Assembly: GCA_902518475.1 (NCBI GenBank)
Contig: CABYGI010000001.1
Location: forward strand, 124,001 to 188,000
Direction: 5' to 3'
DNA from: an uncultured Prochlorococcus sp.
Lineage (GTDB): Bacteria; Cyanobacteriota; Cyanobacteriia; PCC-6307; Cyanobiaceae
DNA length: 64,000 nucleotides
The notes under the pieces are model-generated. The model had not been told where the DNA came from, did no database searches, and was given only the letters and a program-made list of their open reading frames with translations. Shown here piece after piece: positions 1 through 9,955 of the stretch. Numbering within the stretch: position 1 is the first letter of the stretch; the number at the start of each line of letters is the position of its first letter. Both the position numbers and the translations under genes were made by a program.

Positions 1-2636
1 AGAAACTTAATAATTTTGATAAAAGAATTTGTTTAGTAATAAGTAATTATCCAGTAAAGAATGGAAGAATCGGTAATGGCGTTGGTCTAAATACACCATC
101 TTCAATAATAAATATTCTTAATTGGTTAAAAGAAGAAGGTTATGACCTTGGATCTTGTAATTATCCTCAAGATTCTTCAGAATTAATGTCAATGCTTATA
201 AAAACTAGAACTAATGACATTGAATCTCAAAATAATAAACCATTAGATTACTTACCACTTAGTGAATATTTAAAATATTGGAATTATTTAGAACTTGATC
301 CCAAAAATATAATTGTTAGTCGTTGGGGTAAACCATCTGAAGCGATCGATCTAGATAATAAAGGCTTCTCAATAAATGGTATTAGATTTGGAAAAATAAC
401 ATTATTGATTCAACCTCAACGAGGTTATGACGCTTTCACTGATAGAGATATTCATTCTCCCGATCTTCCACCTCCCCATAGATATTTAGCACAATATTTT
501 TGGATTGAAAAAGTTTTTAATGCAAATGCTTTGTGCCATATTGGTAAACATGGGACTGTTGAATGGTTACCTGGTAAATCTATAGGTTTAAGCAATAAAT
601 GTTTTCCAAATATTATTTGTCCGGCAATACCAAACATATATCCCTTTATCGTAAATGATCCTGGAGAAGGATCCCAAGCTAAAAGAAGAACTGCTGCAAC
701 AATTATTGATCATTTAACCCCTCCTTTGGATAGGTCAGAATTATATGGAAAATATTCAATATTAGAAAATTATTTAGACGAATATTTTGAAGCAAAATTA
801 TTAAATTCTAATCGGATTGAAATGATAGAAAAATCCATTTTTGAATTAATTAAAAAAGATTTTAACGAAATTACTTTAAAGAACAAAAATAATCAAATAG
901 AAGAAATTGATTCCTTTCTTTGCAAAATTAAAGAATCTCAAATTAGGACAGGTTTGCATATTTTTGGCAATCGGCAGAATGACATTAATGAAATAAATTT
1001 ATTCTTGTGTATTGCTAGAGTACCAAATGCCAACCGAATTGGTGTTATTCAATATATAGCAAAACATTTAAAACTAGATTTGAATCCTTGGACAAATCAA
1101 TATGATCAAATTTTAAGTGAAAATGATAAAAAAATATTATTGACTTTTTCCAACAAAAACATTTTAAACTTTAGAATGGCTATTGATTTTTTGGAACAAC
1201 AAGCAAAGTATTTACTATATTTGTTTTTTTACAAAAAGAGTACAAATATAAAAAATCTAGAAAAATATAAAAATCAGAAAATAATAGACTATTTCTTTAA
1301 TGAAAAAAAACATAATAAGTATTTTGTATTATTAAAAAAAGAGATACTATATCCAATCATTAATTCTTCATATTATGAGAAATTATCATTTATTAATTCA
1401 TTAAATGGACAATATGTAAAAAGTGGTCCATCTGGAGCCCCTACGAGAGGTAAAACTGAAACTTTACCCACTGGTAAAAATTTCTTTTCAGTTGATTCGA
1501 GAGGTCTGCCTACTGAATCAGCATGGAGTGTTGGTTGTCAGTCCGCTTCACAAATACTTGATTTATACAAACAAGATAATGGAGAAGATTTAAAAAATAT
1601 AGCAATATCTGTATGGGCAACATCCACAATGAGAAATGGTGGTGAAGACATTTGTCAAATACTATATTTATTAGGAGTACAGCCTATTTGGGATGGGCCT
1701 TCAAGAAGAATAGTTGATCTAGAAATTATTCCTTTATCTGTTCTCGAAAGACCAAGGGTTGATGTTACTTTAAGGATTTCGGGAATGTTCAGAGATGCAT
1801 TTCCACAGTTAGTTAAATTAACTTCTAAAGCAATAAATCTTGTTTCTAATCTTAATGAGGATGATAAATTTAACCCTCTTGCTGGTGCATCAAGGGAAGG
1901 TGATTCAATTAATCGTATATTTGGGTCAGCGCCAGGTTCATATGGAGCTGGTCTGCAAGAACTAATTTCAAATTCTAATTGGGATAATATTGATGATTTT
2001 GGAGAATCTTTTCTTAATTGGAGTAAGTGGATTTACAGTGATAATCTTGAACCTATAGAGGATAAAAAATCATTAGAAAATGCTCTTAAAAATGTGCAGT
2101 TAGTTGTTCATAACCAAGATAATAAGGAACATGATATTTTAGATTCTGATGATTATTATCAGTTTCAGGGCGGATTATCTTCAGCAGTAAAAAAATTGAG
2201 CGGTAAATTACCTGAAATGTATCATGGTGATTTATCAAAATTTGGATTATCTAAAATATCAAAATTACAAGATGAAATTAATAAAGTTGTTATATCAAGA
2301 ATACTTAACCCTAAATGGATAAATGGAATGAAGGATAATGGTTATAAAGGAGCGTTTGAATTTTCAGCTACACTAGATTACTTATATGCTTTTGACGCTT
2401 CTACTGAAGTAGTCTCAGATTGGTGTTATGAGGAAGTTTACAAATCATGGTTATGTGATCTGGATCTTAAGAATTTCTTTTTAGAGAATAATCCATGGGC
2501 TTTAAGAGATATTGCACAAAGATTTCTTGAAATTGTCAATAGAAAATTGTGGAATAATTGTTCATCAGATGTCATTGACAATTTAAAGAACATTATTATT
2601 AATACTGATTCAATCATTGAAAAAAACGAATTCTGA
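1..2636 (+). CDS. cobN: Cobaltochelatase subunit CobN, 3' part (5' end outside window)
   Basis: Large subunit of the ATP-dependent chelatase that inserts cobalt into the corrin ring during (pseudo)cobalamin synthesis; a cytosolic enzyme. The reading frame is open to the left edge (codons from position 3), so about 875 C-terminal residues are visible; the internal ATG at 186 is not the start. The family signature GKHGTVEWLPGK lies near 530-575, and the conserved C-terminal block with SAWSVGCQSA and ATSTMRNGGEDI lies near 1510-1650. A Lys/Asn-rich, weakly conserved stretch separates them (about 840-1400). No CobS or CobT partner lies in the window. The related magnesium chelatase subunit ChlH is a possible confusion, but the C-terminal motifs fit CobN better. 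Confidence 0.93.
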   Translation, partial: KLNNFDKRICLVISNYPVKNGRIGNGVGLNTPSSIINILNWLKEEGYDLGSCNYPQDSSELMSMLIKTRTNDIESQNNKPLDYLPLSEYLKYWNYLELDPKNIIVSRWGKPSEAIDLDNKGFSINGIRFGKITLLIQPQRGYDAFTDRDIHSPDLPPPHRYLAQYFWIEKVFNANALCHIGKHGTVEWLPGKSIGLSNKCFPNIICPAIPNIYPFIVNDPGEGSQAKRRTAATIIDHLTPPLDRSELYGKYSILENYLDEYFEAKLLNSNRIEMIEKSIFELIKKDFNEITLKNKNNQIEEIDSFLCKIKESQIRTGLHIFGNRQNDINEINLFLCIARVPNANRIGVIQYIAKHLKLDLNPWTNQYDQILSENDKKILLTFSNKNILNFRMAIDFLEQQAKYLLYLFFYKKSTNIKNLEKYKNQKIIDYFFNEKKHNKYFVLLKKEILYPIINSSYYEKLSFINSLNGQYVKSGPSGAPTRGKTETLPTGKNFFSVDSRGLPTESAWSVGCQSASQILDLYKQDNGEDLKNIAISVWATSTMRNGGEDICQILYLLGVQPIWDGPSRRIVDLEIIPLSVLERPRVDVTLRISGMFRDAFPQLVKLTSKAINLVSNLNEDDKFNPLAGASREGDSINRIFGSAPGSYGAGLQELISNSNWDNIDDFGESFLNWSKWIYSDNLEPIEDKKSLENALKNVQLVVHNQDNKEHDILDSDDYYQFQGGLSSAVKKLSGKLPEMYHGDLSKFGLSKISKLQDEINKVVISRILNPKWINGMKDNGYKGAFEFSATLDYLYAFDASTEVVSDWCYEEVYKSWLCDLDLKNFFLENNPWALRDIAQRFLEIVNRKLWNNCSSDVIDNLKNIIINTDSIIEKNEF

Positions 2637-2637
2637 A

Positions 2638-3285
2638 TTATCTACCTAATAGCGAAAGTCCGTGACTATCTGTTCCGCATGTTTTTAGCATTGAATATTT
2701 ATCTGCTAATTTATCTATTTCTGAACATACAAATAAACTAGGATTCCATACTTCATTAAGTTCATAATCGTACCAAACCTCTATTCCATCAATACCTTGT
2801 ATTTTGGCCTCTGGAATTAATTTATAAAAGGGAATCCTGTATCTCGCTGGATGTGCAAGAAATGATAAACCACCAGCTAAATTTATTGCTTTAATAACTG
2901 ATTTAATATTTAAATCATTACCTATTGGTGACTCTCCATGGATGTATGGATTTAGATATTTACTTTTTATATCTATTCCCAATCCAATTACATGTACTAA
3001 ACATCCTAGAATCAAACAATTAATTTCTATTCCCGAAATTAATGTAAAAGAATCTTTAGGATAATTTTTGAGTATATTATTTTTTTTTATATATTCATGA
3101 GCTTTAATTGTATGATGATCGGTTATCGATAAAAATTTCAAGTTATTTTTATAAGCTTGTTCTAAAAGTTCATATGGTTCTAGACTTCCATCACTAAATT
3201 TTGTATGACAGTGAAAATTAATATTTTTAGGACAACTATTTTTATTAATATTGGAAGTTAATTTTACTAAGTCTTCCCTATTCAT
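2638..3285 (-). CDS. PHP-domain metal-dependent phosphoesterase
   Basis: A 215-residue PHP-fold protein. The N-terminal metal motif HCHTKFSDG is at residues 25-33, TDHHT at 55-59, and a C-terminal GTDSHG near 204-209; together these supply the His/Asp ligands of the trinuclear metal site known for PHP phosphoesterases (TrpH/YciV-like). The substrate cannot be read from sequence; relatives hydrolyse 3',5'-nucleotide bisphosphates or short oligonucleotides. It overlaps the end of hemJ by 8 bases, which suggests co-translation, and it ends two bases after the convergent cobN stop. Confidence 0.88.
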   Translation of the reverse strand: MNREDLVKLTSNINKNSCPKNINFHCHTKFSDGSLEPYELLEQAYKNNLKFLSITDHHTIKAHEYIKKNNILKNYPKDSFTLISGIEINCLILGCLVHVIGLGIDIKSKYLNPYIHGESPIGNDLNIKSVIKAINLAGGLSFLAHPARYRIPFYKLIPEAKIQGIDGIEVWYDYELNEVWNPSLFVCSEIDKLADKYSMLKTCGTDSHGLSLLGR

Positions 3286-3844
3286 TACTTAATGAATTCT
3301 CATTTATCTTTCTAATCTTTGCATATAATTGTATTGAAGCCAACATGAAAATAATTAGTCCAATTAGGCTCCATGTAGCAAGACTAGTTGGAAAATTATT
3401 TTTAAAAATAACTAAAAGTACAATTATAAATAATAATAATGTAGGCAATTCATTTAATAATCTAAGGTTTTTAGCTGAAATGGTTGAAGTGCCATTTTGT
3501 AATTTATTCATTATTTTATAACAATAAGAATGATAAATTACTAATGCTAAAACAAAAGAAATTTTAATTTGCAACCACTTCTCACTTAACCAACTTGGGT
3601 GCATAATAACCATGCATATAGCCATACCTAAAGCTAATATCATCCCAGGTGTTGTGATTATATTCGCCAGCCTTTTTTCCATCAAGGTGTATTGTTTATT
3701 AAAGGCAATTTTTAATTCATTATCCATATTTTTAGATTCTTCATGGTATATAAAAAGTCTTACTAAATAAAAAAGTCCCGCAAACCAAACGATTACACCC
3801 ATAATGTGAAGTGATTTAAACCAGAGATATGCTTCAGATGCCAA
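3278..3844 (-). CDS. hemJ: Protoporphyrinogen IX oxidase HemJ (CopD-like membrane protein)
   Basis: A 188-residue membrane protein with about four or five hydrophobic segments, matching the HemJ (formerly UPF0093) family that oxidises protoporphyrinogen IX to protoporphyrin IX in most cyanobacteria, the branch point to heme and chlorophyll. The family N-terminus with conserved His13 (FKSLHIMGVIVWFAGLFY) and the FIYH segment (His34) is intact. The start is TTG at 3844-3842; it gives exactly the expected N-terminus and no ATG lies nearby. It sits between uvrC and the PHP gene on the same strand and overlaps the latter. Confidence 0.88.
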   Translation of the reverse strand: MASEAYLWFKSLHIMGVIVWFAGLFYLVRLFIYHEESKNMDNELKIAFNKQYTLMEKRLANIITTPGMILALGMAICMVIMHPSWLSEKWLQIKISFVLALVIYHSYCYKIMNKLQNGTSTISAKNLRLLNELPTLLLFIIVLLVIFKNNFPTSLATWSLIGLIIFMLASIQLYAKIRKINENSLSNE

Positions 3845-3932
3845 ATTACTTGATTAATTTAAAAATATATATTTTTAATATAGTTATATTTAACAATATC
3901 AAGAAATCTATTTTTCAAAAATTAATTAATAT

Positions 3933-5891
3933 TTATAACTCGTTAAAATATTCATATATATCATTTACTGAATTTTTACCAAGTCCTTTAACTTTTGATA
4001 AATCCTCTTTACTAGCCATTCTTATCGCGTCTATTGATTTAAAATGTTCAAGTAATTCTCTTATTCTTGATGGTCCTAATCCACTGATTTGGGACAATTG
4101 AGATCTATTCATTCTCTTAGATCTTTTGTCTCTATGAAAAGATAATGCAAATCTATGTGCTTCATCTCTTACCCTTCTTAATAAAAGAACTCCTTTTTGA
4201 TTTTCATCAGTATCAAGAGACTTAGTAAAGCCTGGAATAAATATTTCTTCATTTTTTTTTGCTAATGAACATATAGTTACTTCTTCCTCAAGATTTAATT
4301 CTTTTAATGCTTTAATAGCTGCATTTAACTGTCCTTTTCCTCCATCAATCATTATTAAATCAGGCCAATCTGATAGAAGTTCATTGTCTAATTTACTTTT
4401 CGTTTTATCATTTAATATTGAAAAATCCCCTCCGCTTTTTTTAAATCTTGACCATTTTTTAAACCTTCTATGTATTACTTCATATATCGAAGCAAAATCA
4501 TCGCTATGTCCTACAAAAACGTTTGGATCCTTAATTTTATATTTCCTATAATGCTGTTTAGAAGGAATCCCATCAATAAAAACGACTTGTGATGCTACAG
4601 GGTCACTACCTTGTATATGGCTTATATCATAACCTTCAATTCTTTTAGGTTGTTCGCTTAATTCAAGTATTTGGGCAAGATCCTCAATTGATGATTCATT
4701 ATCTTGTATCCCATTTAATACTCTATCTAATTCCAATTTCGCATTTTTTAAAACCATTTCTACAGTTTCATGTTTTTTATTTCTTTTTGGAATTAAAATT
4801 TTTACTTTCTTTTTTCTTAGCTCCGTTAACCAATCCTCTATGGTTGCTTGTTTTGGAAGGTTATATTGAATAAGAATTTCTGATGGTATTTCTACAGCTT
4901 CAACATTCATATAATGCTCTTCTAATATCTTTTGTAAAATTAGATTTTCATCTTCATTATTTAATTTTTGACTATAGCCAATTCTTCCAATAAGCTTACC
5001 AGATCTCATTTGGAAAATTTGTATACTAGCTAGATTTTTTTCTGAAACTATTCCAAAGATATCTCTATTAATTGAAGAATCAGGTATTGATATTTTTTGT
5101 GATTCTGTTAATAATTTTAAACCTGAAATTTGGTCCCTTATTTTTGCTGCATTTTCATAATCTAAATCATTTGAAAATTGCAACATTTTTTTTTGTAAAA
5201 ATATTTCTAAGTCATCATTCCTTCCCTGAAATATCATAGATACTTGCTTCATTATTTTTTTATAATCGTCAGATGATATTACTTCTTGGCAAACACCTGG
5301 ACATCTTCCTATTGAATAATTCAAACAAGTTCTATCTTTATAGACTGGCCTTGGCCTTTGTCTAAGTGGAAATATTTTTTTAATCGTAAATAATGTTCTC
5401 CTTAATAATCCGACATCTACATAAGGTCCATAATATCTATCTAAATTATTTCTATTTCTTCTTCTTCTTGTAATAAATATTCGAGGATATTTTTCACTCC
5501 AAGTTATGCAAAGATATGGATATTTCTTATCATCCTTTAAAAGAATATTAAAGTATGGTTTATTTGTTTTTATTAAATTTGACTCTAAATTTAGTGCTTC
5601 ATATTCGCTATCTGTGACTATAATTTCTATCTCAGTTATTTGACGAACCATCAAACTTAATCTTGGAGTTAAATCTGAAAAATTATTAAAATAACTACTT
5701 ACTCTACTTCGTAGTTTTTTAGATTTACCAATATAAAGTAAATTATTATCTATATCTTTAAAAAGATAGCATCCAGATGACTTTGGAATTTCGGATAATC
5801 TTGATTTTAGTAATTCCTTATTATTAATTAATTTATATTCAATTTTAAAATTATATTTGTTATCTATTGTTTCTATAGAGGCATTACTCAT
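3933..5891 (-). CDS. uvrC: Excinuclease ABC subunit C
   Basis: A 652-residue nuclease of nucleotide excision repair that makes both incisions around a lesion bound by UvrB. The GIY-YIG domain is at about 35-110 (GCYLF, then LLYIGKSKKLRSRV), the UVR motif for UvrB contact near 215-255 (LDYENAAKIRDQI), the RNase H-like 5' nuclease domain at about 370-560 (EGYDISHIQGSDPVAS, MIDGGKGQL), and tandem helix-hairpin-helix motifs at the C-terminus (ISGLGPSRIRELL, VKGLGKNSV). The length is normal. The ATG start at 5891 lies 9 bases after the stop of the flavin reductase-like gene, consistent with one transcript. Confidence 0.97.
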   Translation of the reverse strand: MSNASIETIDNKYNFKIEYKLINNKELLKSRLSEIPKSSGCYLFKDIDNNLLYIGKSKKLRSRVSSYFNNFSDLTPRLSLMVRQITEIEIIVTDSEYEALNLESNLIKTNKPYFNILLKDDKKYPYLCITWSEKYPRIFITRRRRNRNNLDRYYGPYVDVGLLRRTLFTIKKIFPLRQRPRPVYKDRTCLNYSIGRCPGVCQEVISSDDYKKIMKQVSMIFQGRNDDLEIFLQKKMLQFSNDLDYENAAKIRDQISGLKLLTESQKISIPDSSINRDIFGIVSEKNLASIQIFQMRSGKLIGRIGYSQKLNNEDENLILQKILEEHYMNVEAVEIPSEILIQYNLPKQATIEDWLTELRKKKVKILIPKRNKKHETVEMVLKNAKLELDRVLNGIQDNESSIEDLAQILELSEQPKRIEGYDISHIQGSDPVASQVVFIDGIPSKQHYRKYKIKDPNVFVGHSDDFASIYEVIHRRFKKWSRFKKSGGDFSILNDKTKSKLDNELLSDWPDLIMIDGGKGQLNAAIKALKELNLEEEVTICSLAKKNEEIFIPGFTKSLDTDENQKGVLLLRRVRDEAHRFALSFHRDKRSKRMNRSQLSQISGLGPSRIRELLEHFKSIDAIRMASKEDLSKVKGLGKNSVNDIYEYFNEL

Positions 5892-5900
5892 ATATAAAAA

Positions 5901-6389
5901 TTAACCTCCATAATTCCAGCCAGTTGAAGATAAATTTAGAGAGTCAACATCATTATTCAAATAAGCAGATTGAACTTCTCCTACAAAAACTGTATGGTCT
6001 CCATGAATAACACTTCCAACAACATTACATTCAACTCCACCAACACTATCAACTAAAATAGGCAATCCAAGTTCACCTAAATTAAATTCAACAGATTCAA
6101 ATCTGCCTCCTAATGCTTTTTGTGGTTTAAAGAAAACAGCTGCTAGATCCTTTTGATCACTTTTGAGGACATTTAATGAGAACTTATTGGTGGACTTTAT
6201 TATTTCATGACTAGAACCTTCTGCTCTAACAGCCATTACGACTAATGGAGGAGTGAAGGAACCTTGAGTTACCCAACTAGCAGTAAATCCATTCACTTCA
6301 TTTTTATCTTCGTCTCTAACTCCACAAATAAATAATCCGTGAGGTATTTTTCTTAATAAGATTTTTTTTGCTTCTAGATTTAATGTCAT
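5901..6389 (-). CDS. Flavin reductase-like FMN-binding domain protein
   Basis: A 162-residue single-domain protein of the flavin reductase-like (FMN-binding split barrel) superfamily. Family features are NGFTASWVTQGSFTPPLVVMAVR near residues 34-57, the helix with STNKFSLNVL, and GDHTVFVGEV near 130-139. It is the size of the C-terminal reductase domain of flavodiiron proteins but stands alone. The electron donor and acceptor cannot be told from sequence. It is the first gene of a minus-strand run leading into uvrC and is divergent from coaD. Confidence 0.82.
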   Translation of the reverse strand: MTLNLEAKKILLRKIPHGLFICGVRDEDKNEVNGFTASWVTQGSFTPPLVVMAVRAEGSSHEIIKSTNKFSLNVLKSDQKDLAAVFFKPQKALGGRFESVEFNLGELGLPILVDSVGGVECNVVGSVIHGDHTVFVGEVQSAYLNNDVDSLNLSSTGWNYGG

Positions 6390-6448
6390 AATTGATATAT
6401 CTAATAAACTTATTTTAACTAAATTTCTTATTTGATCATAATAAATTC

Positions 6449-6922
6449 ATGAAAATTCTTTATCCTGGTACATTCGATCCTTTAACAAATGGGCATATTG
6501 ATTTAATAGAAAGAGCTGAAAAAATATTTGGCAATCTAGTAGTTGCTGTTTTAGAAAATACTTCTAAAACACCAACATTTAATCTTGAAAGAAGAATAAT
6601 ACAAATAAATAATTCTCTTTCTCATTTACCTAATATTGAAGTTATTTCTTATTCTGGTCTAACTGTAGATTGTGCAAATGATCTAAAAGCTAATCTTATT
6701 CTTAGAGGCTTAAGAGCAATGAGTGATTTTGAGTATGAACTTCAAATTGCTCATACAAATAAATCTCTTAATAATGATATTGAAACTATATTTTTATCGA
6801 CAAATACAAATTATAGTTTTCTCAGTAGTTCTTTAGTAAAAGAAGTTGCAAAATTTGGTGGTGAAATTAATCACATGGTATCCCCCTCCGTTGAGAGGGA
6901 TTTAAAAGAATATTTTAAATAA
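6449..6922 (+). CDS. coaD: Phosphopantetheine adenylyltransferase
   Basis: A 157-residue enzyme for the penultimate step of coenzyme A synthesis, forming dephospho-CoA from 4'-phosphopantetheine and ATP. The nucleotidyltransferase T/HxGH motif is TNGH at residues 13-16, within [31 protein letters not shown] and the C-terminal [16 protein letters not shown] segment are typical of CoaD. The start is ATG and the length is standard. It is convergent with the carboxypeptidase gene downstream. Confidence 0.97.
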   Translation: MKILYPGTFDPLTNGHIDLIERAEKIFGNLVVAVLENTSKTPTFNLERRIIQINNSLSHLPNIEVISYSGLTVDCANDLKANLILRGLRAMSDFEYELQIAHTNKSLNNDIETIFLSTNTNYSFLSSSLVKEVAKFGGEINHMVSPSVERDLKEYFK

Positions 6923-6930
6923 TATTTTTA

Positions 6931-8149
6931 TTAACAAGGTTTCAAGTAATAAAGATCGCGTAATAATTTGAAAGCTTTTTCCTTATCAATTTTATTAGAA
7001 TTTTGGATAATGCTTATAATTATTGGCCTTTCATTTTTATATAAAAAGCCAGATAATGCAAAAACATTTGAAAGAGTCCCAGTTTTGCCAAAAAACTTTC
7101 CAGACAATTCACTATTTGCAAATCTTTTAGCTAATGTTCCTCTTACTCCAGTAATTGAAAGTGTAGATTGATAAGCTTTAAAATCATTAAAATATCTCAT
7201 TTTATCTAAAAACAATACAACTAACCTTGTTGTAATTTTATTTTTTCGAGACAATCCACTAGCATCTGCAAAGTATGCTTTAGTTGTTGGGAGGCCCTTA
7301 TTTTCAAGCCATCTTTTCAATTTTATATAGTCATTATCGTTCCATGTATTTGAGGCATTTTTAAAGAGAGATTCAGCTGTAAAATTATGGCTTTCAGAAT
7401 TTGTTAGAGTTAATAATGAAATAATTGGAGTTGAATATATTTTATTTATCTCTTTAATATTATTTAAATAAAAAGTTTTTTCTGAATCAAATAAATCTAT
7501 ATATATTTTTGAATTTGGAAATTTATTTTTTAAATAATTTTTAATAAAAATTTTTAATGAATAAATATCATCATATTTATTGTGATTACTTTCTATAGCA
7601 AGAGATGTAATTGGAGATCCATATTCGTAAAGTTTATCAGTATTTGTCCAACCATTAGGCCAATATAATTTTGAATCAATTTCTACAATATTAAAGTTAA
7701 TAATTTTATTTTCTTTAACATTTGAAATTAGTTCGATTATTTGTTCATAATTAAGATCAGGATCACCTTGACCTAGTAAATAATAATCGTTTTTATTTTT
7801 AAATAAGGAAGTTTTTAAATTATTATTTAATTTATATTTACTTAAAACATAAGCTGATGAGAATAATTTTTGATTAGATGCCGGTAACCTTGGAACATTC
7901 TCATTGTAGGAACTTATTATTTCCCCTTTATTATTAATAATTGATACACTAAAAGAATCATCAAGTGTTTGATTCAATAAAGCATCATAAGTAGGACATA
8001 TTTTGTTTTTTAGTAATTATTCCAGGGAAATTAAAATAAATACTATTTAAAATAGTTATTTTCTGATTTGCTAGTAAATATCTTATTAAGAAAGGAGATG
8101 TTACTAATACAAGAACAATTAAGAAAAATGAATAAATTTTTTTTATCAC
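6931..8149 (-). pseudogene. D-alanyl-D-alanine carboxypeptidase (PBP4/DacB family), apparent single-base frameshift
   Basis: Penicillin-binding-protein-4-type enzyme that trims or cleaves peptidoglycan in the periplasm. The main frame (6931 to about 8016) carries all three catalytic motifs: SNQK (SxxK) within PASNQKLFS, SHN (SxN) within SESHNFTAES, and KTG within GKFFGKTGTLSNV. The N-terminus is in another frame: GTG at 8149, 7 bases after the DUF1995 stop, begins a hydrophobic signal/anchor (VIKKIYSFFLIVLVLVTSPF) and runs to FPGIITKK, then hits TGA at 7987-7985. Removing one base from the six-T run at 8006-8011 joins the frames as GIITKNKICPTYDALLNQTL. The TTG at 7977 would give a protein without a signal sequence. 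Either a sequence error or a recent inactivation; the catalytic region looks unrelaxed. Confidence 0.8.
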
Positions 8150-8156
8150 ATTCAGT

Positions 8157-8783
8157 CTATAAATTCACAAAAATAGATTCATTGTCGGGTTTAATTTCAA
8201 ATTCTTTTTTAAAAAAATATCTTTTATTTTCTTCTTTGAAAAGCAACCATTTATTTGGATAAATATGCATAAGAGCAGCTTTATTTAAAGGCTGCAGAAA
8301 ATAAATATTTTTCCATGTTTTCACAAAGTTTTTACGTCGCTCTCTAATAACACTTCCTATACCAATATTGGCGTCTTCAAATTTTGGATTTAATGAATAA
8401 TGCGTACCTTGATAATTATCAGACATTGGTTCAAATGAATCGAAATCATATGGCTGAGGTAGTATCGATATCATTGCACTATCTATATTATTTATATTAT
8501 TTGATTCATTAAATGATTTAAAAGTAAAAATTTTATCTTTGATATCTGGATAGTCTCTTTGTGCCAAAGCCACAGCACCTTGATCAGCAAATGTTATAAA
8601 TACATTATTATTTTTAGACAATATCTTGTAAATAGTTATTCCAATTCTATTAAACTTCAATCCTTCAAAATTAAATTCTATAGTAAATCTTTTATTTGAA
8701 TCTAATAAACTTGGAATAATTGCATCCTCCATATTCTTAAGAGATTCATTTAAATCTTTAGGTAGTCTGTAATTGGTTTCCAT
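8157..8783 (-). CDS. DUF1995 family protein
   Basis: A 208-residue protein that matches my memory of the DUF1995 family of cyanobacteria and plastids (plant relatives include LPA3, involved in photosystem II accumulation). Recognisable features are the N-terminal LPKDLNESLKNMEDA and the C-terminal QPLNKAALMHIYPNKWLLF. There is no signal peptide or membrane segment. The ATG overlaps the stop of the cysteine desulfurase gene (TAATG), and its own stop lies 7 bases before the carboxypeptidase GTG, so it sits inside a coupled operon. No catalytic motif is visible. Confidence 0.75.
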   Translation of the reverse strand: METNYRLPKDLNESLKNMEDAIIPSLLDSNKRFTIEFNFEGLKFNRIGITIYKILSKNNNVFITFADQGAVALAQRDYPDIKDKIFTFKSFNESNNINNIDSAMISILPQPYDFDSFEPMSDNYQGTHYSLNPKFEDANIGIGSVIRERRKNFVKTWKNIYFLQPLNKAALMHIYPNKWLLFKEENKRYFFKKEFEIKPDNESIFVNL

Positions 8784-9955
8784 TAAAATTTTTCAATACA
8801 TATCTGAATAAGTTCTAAAAATTTATCTATTTCTGACTTATTATTTATTGAACCTAAAGTAACACGAATATTTGAATATAGTTCATCATCTTTTAAACCA
8901 ATACTTTTAAGTGTTGAGCTAGGTTTCCCAGATGAACTTGAACAAGCACTTCCACTACTTATTGCTATTCTATTTTCTGACATGAAATTAACAATCTTAT
9001 ATGCCCTTATAGGCTCAAATAGTTTATTTAATAGTAGAAACGAAATATGATTGGGAAGTCTATGGTTAATACTACCGGTAATCTTTATATGATTATTATC
9101 CTTAATTTTTTGAAAAAGATAATTTTTGAGATTATTAATATCGTTAGAAGGAAATTCAGTTATGTAATCATATAATTTTATTTTTCCTTTAATATTCTTT
9201 AATGATTCATACATTCCAGCAATTAATGGCAATGCTTGTGTCCCTTGTCTAATTGAAAATTCCTGAGTAAGTGATATGTCATTATTTTTTAAAATTTGTC
9301 TAGACTTTTCTTTTGTTAAAAGAATACCGATCCCTTTTGGACCTCCAAATTTATGAGCAGATAAACTTAAAAAATCACATTTAAGATCTTTCCAGCTGAA
9401 TATTCCATTACTTAATATTTGAGTTCCATCTAAATGAAACATTATATTTAATTGTTCACATTTGGTACCAATAAATTGGACAGGTTGTATTGTCCCAATT
9501 TCACTTTGCCCCCAAATAATTGATACTAGCTTAGTATCATTGTTTAAAATATTTTCAATATTAGAAATATTTAAAATTCCATCATTATTTACCGTCCATT
9601 CGTAAATATTCCAATTTTGTCTTTTTAGTTTATTAGCACAAATAGTTGTTGCTTGATGTTCAACATTTGAAATAACAACTCTACCATTTTTAAAGTTCTC
9701 ATAAATATTATTAAATACAATATTTGTCGATTCCGAAGAACCAGATGTAAAAATTATATCCTCTGAATCTGCTTCAAATATATAAGCAATTTTAGATCTA
9801 ATTTTTTCAAGATATGTAGAGCATTTTATCCCAAGCTCATAAGTAGATGAAGGGTTATGCCAATAATTCCTGTAAGTTGAATTAATTATATTTAAAACAT
9901 TCTCAGATAATGGAGTTGTGGATGCATTATCTAAGTAAATAAAATTATTTTCCAT
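8783..9955 (-). CDS. Cysteine desulfurase (NifS/IscS-like, class V aminotransferase fold)
   Basis: A 390-residue PLP enzyme that takes sulfur from cysteine for Fe-S cluster or thio-cofactor synthesis. N-terminal FIYLDNASTTPLSENV, the PLP lysine in SAHKFGGPKGIGILL near residue 204, and the active-site cysteine in SGSACSSSSGKPSS near residue 335 are present. This is the group I loop arrangement (NifS/IscS) rather than SufS. The start ATG overlaps the dapF stop (TAATG). Which of several cyanobacterial desulfurase paralogs it is cannot be settled from this window. Confidence 0.9.
   Translation of the reverse strand: MENNFIYLDNASTTPLSENVLNIINSTYRNYWHNPSSTYELGIKCSTYLEKIRSKIAYIFEADSEDIIFTSGSSESTNIVFNNIYENFKNGRVVISNVEHQATTICANKLKRQNWNIYEWTVNNDGILNISNIENILNNDTKLVSIIWGQSEIGTIQPVQFIGTKCEQLNIMFHLDGTQILSNGIFSWKDLKCDFLSLSAHKFGGPKGIGILLTKEKSRQILKNNDISLTQEFSIRQGTQALPLIAGMYESLKNIKGKIKLYDYITEFPSNDINNLKNYLFQKIKDNNHIKITGSINHRLPNHISFLLLNKLFEPIRAYKIVNFMSENRIAISSGSACSSSSGKPSSTLKSIGLKDDELYSNIRVTLGSINNKSEIDKFLELIQICIEKF

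Noticed and set aside
3829-4101. 90-codon plus-strand ORF near the uvrC 3' end
   Set aside because: It is antisense to the uvrC helix-hairpin-helix region and has no family resemblance.
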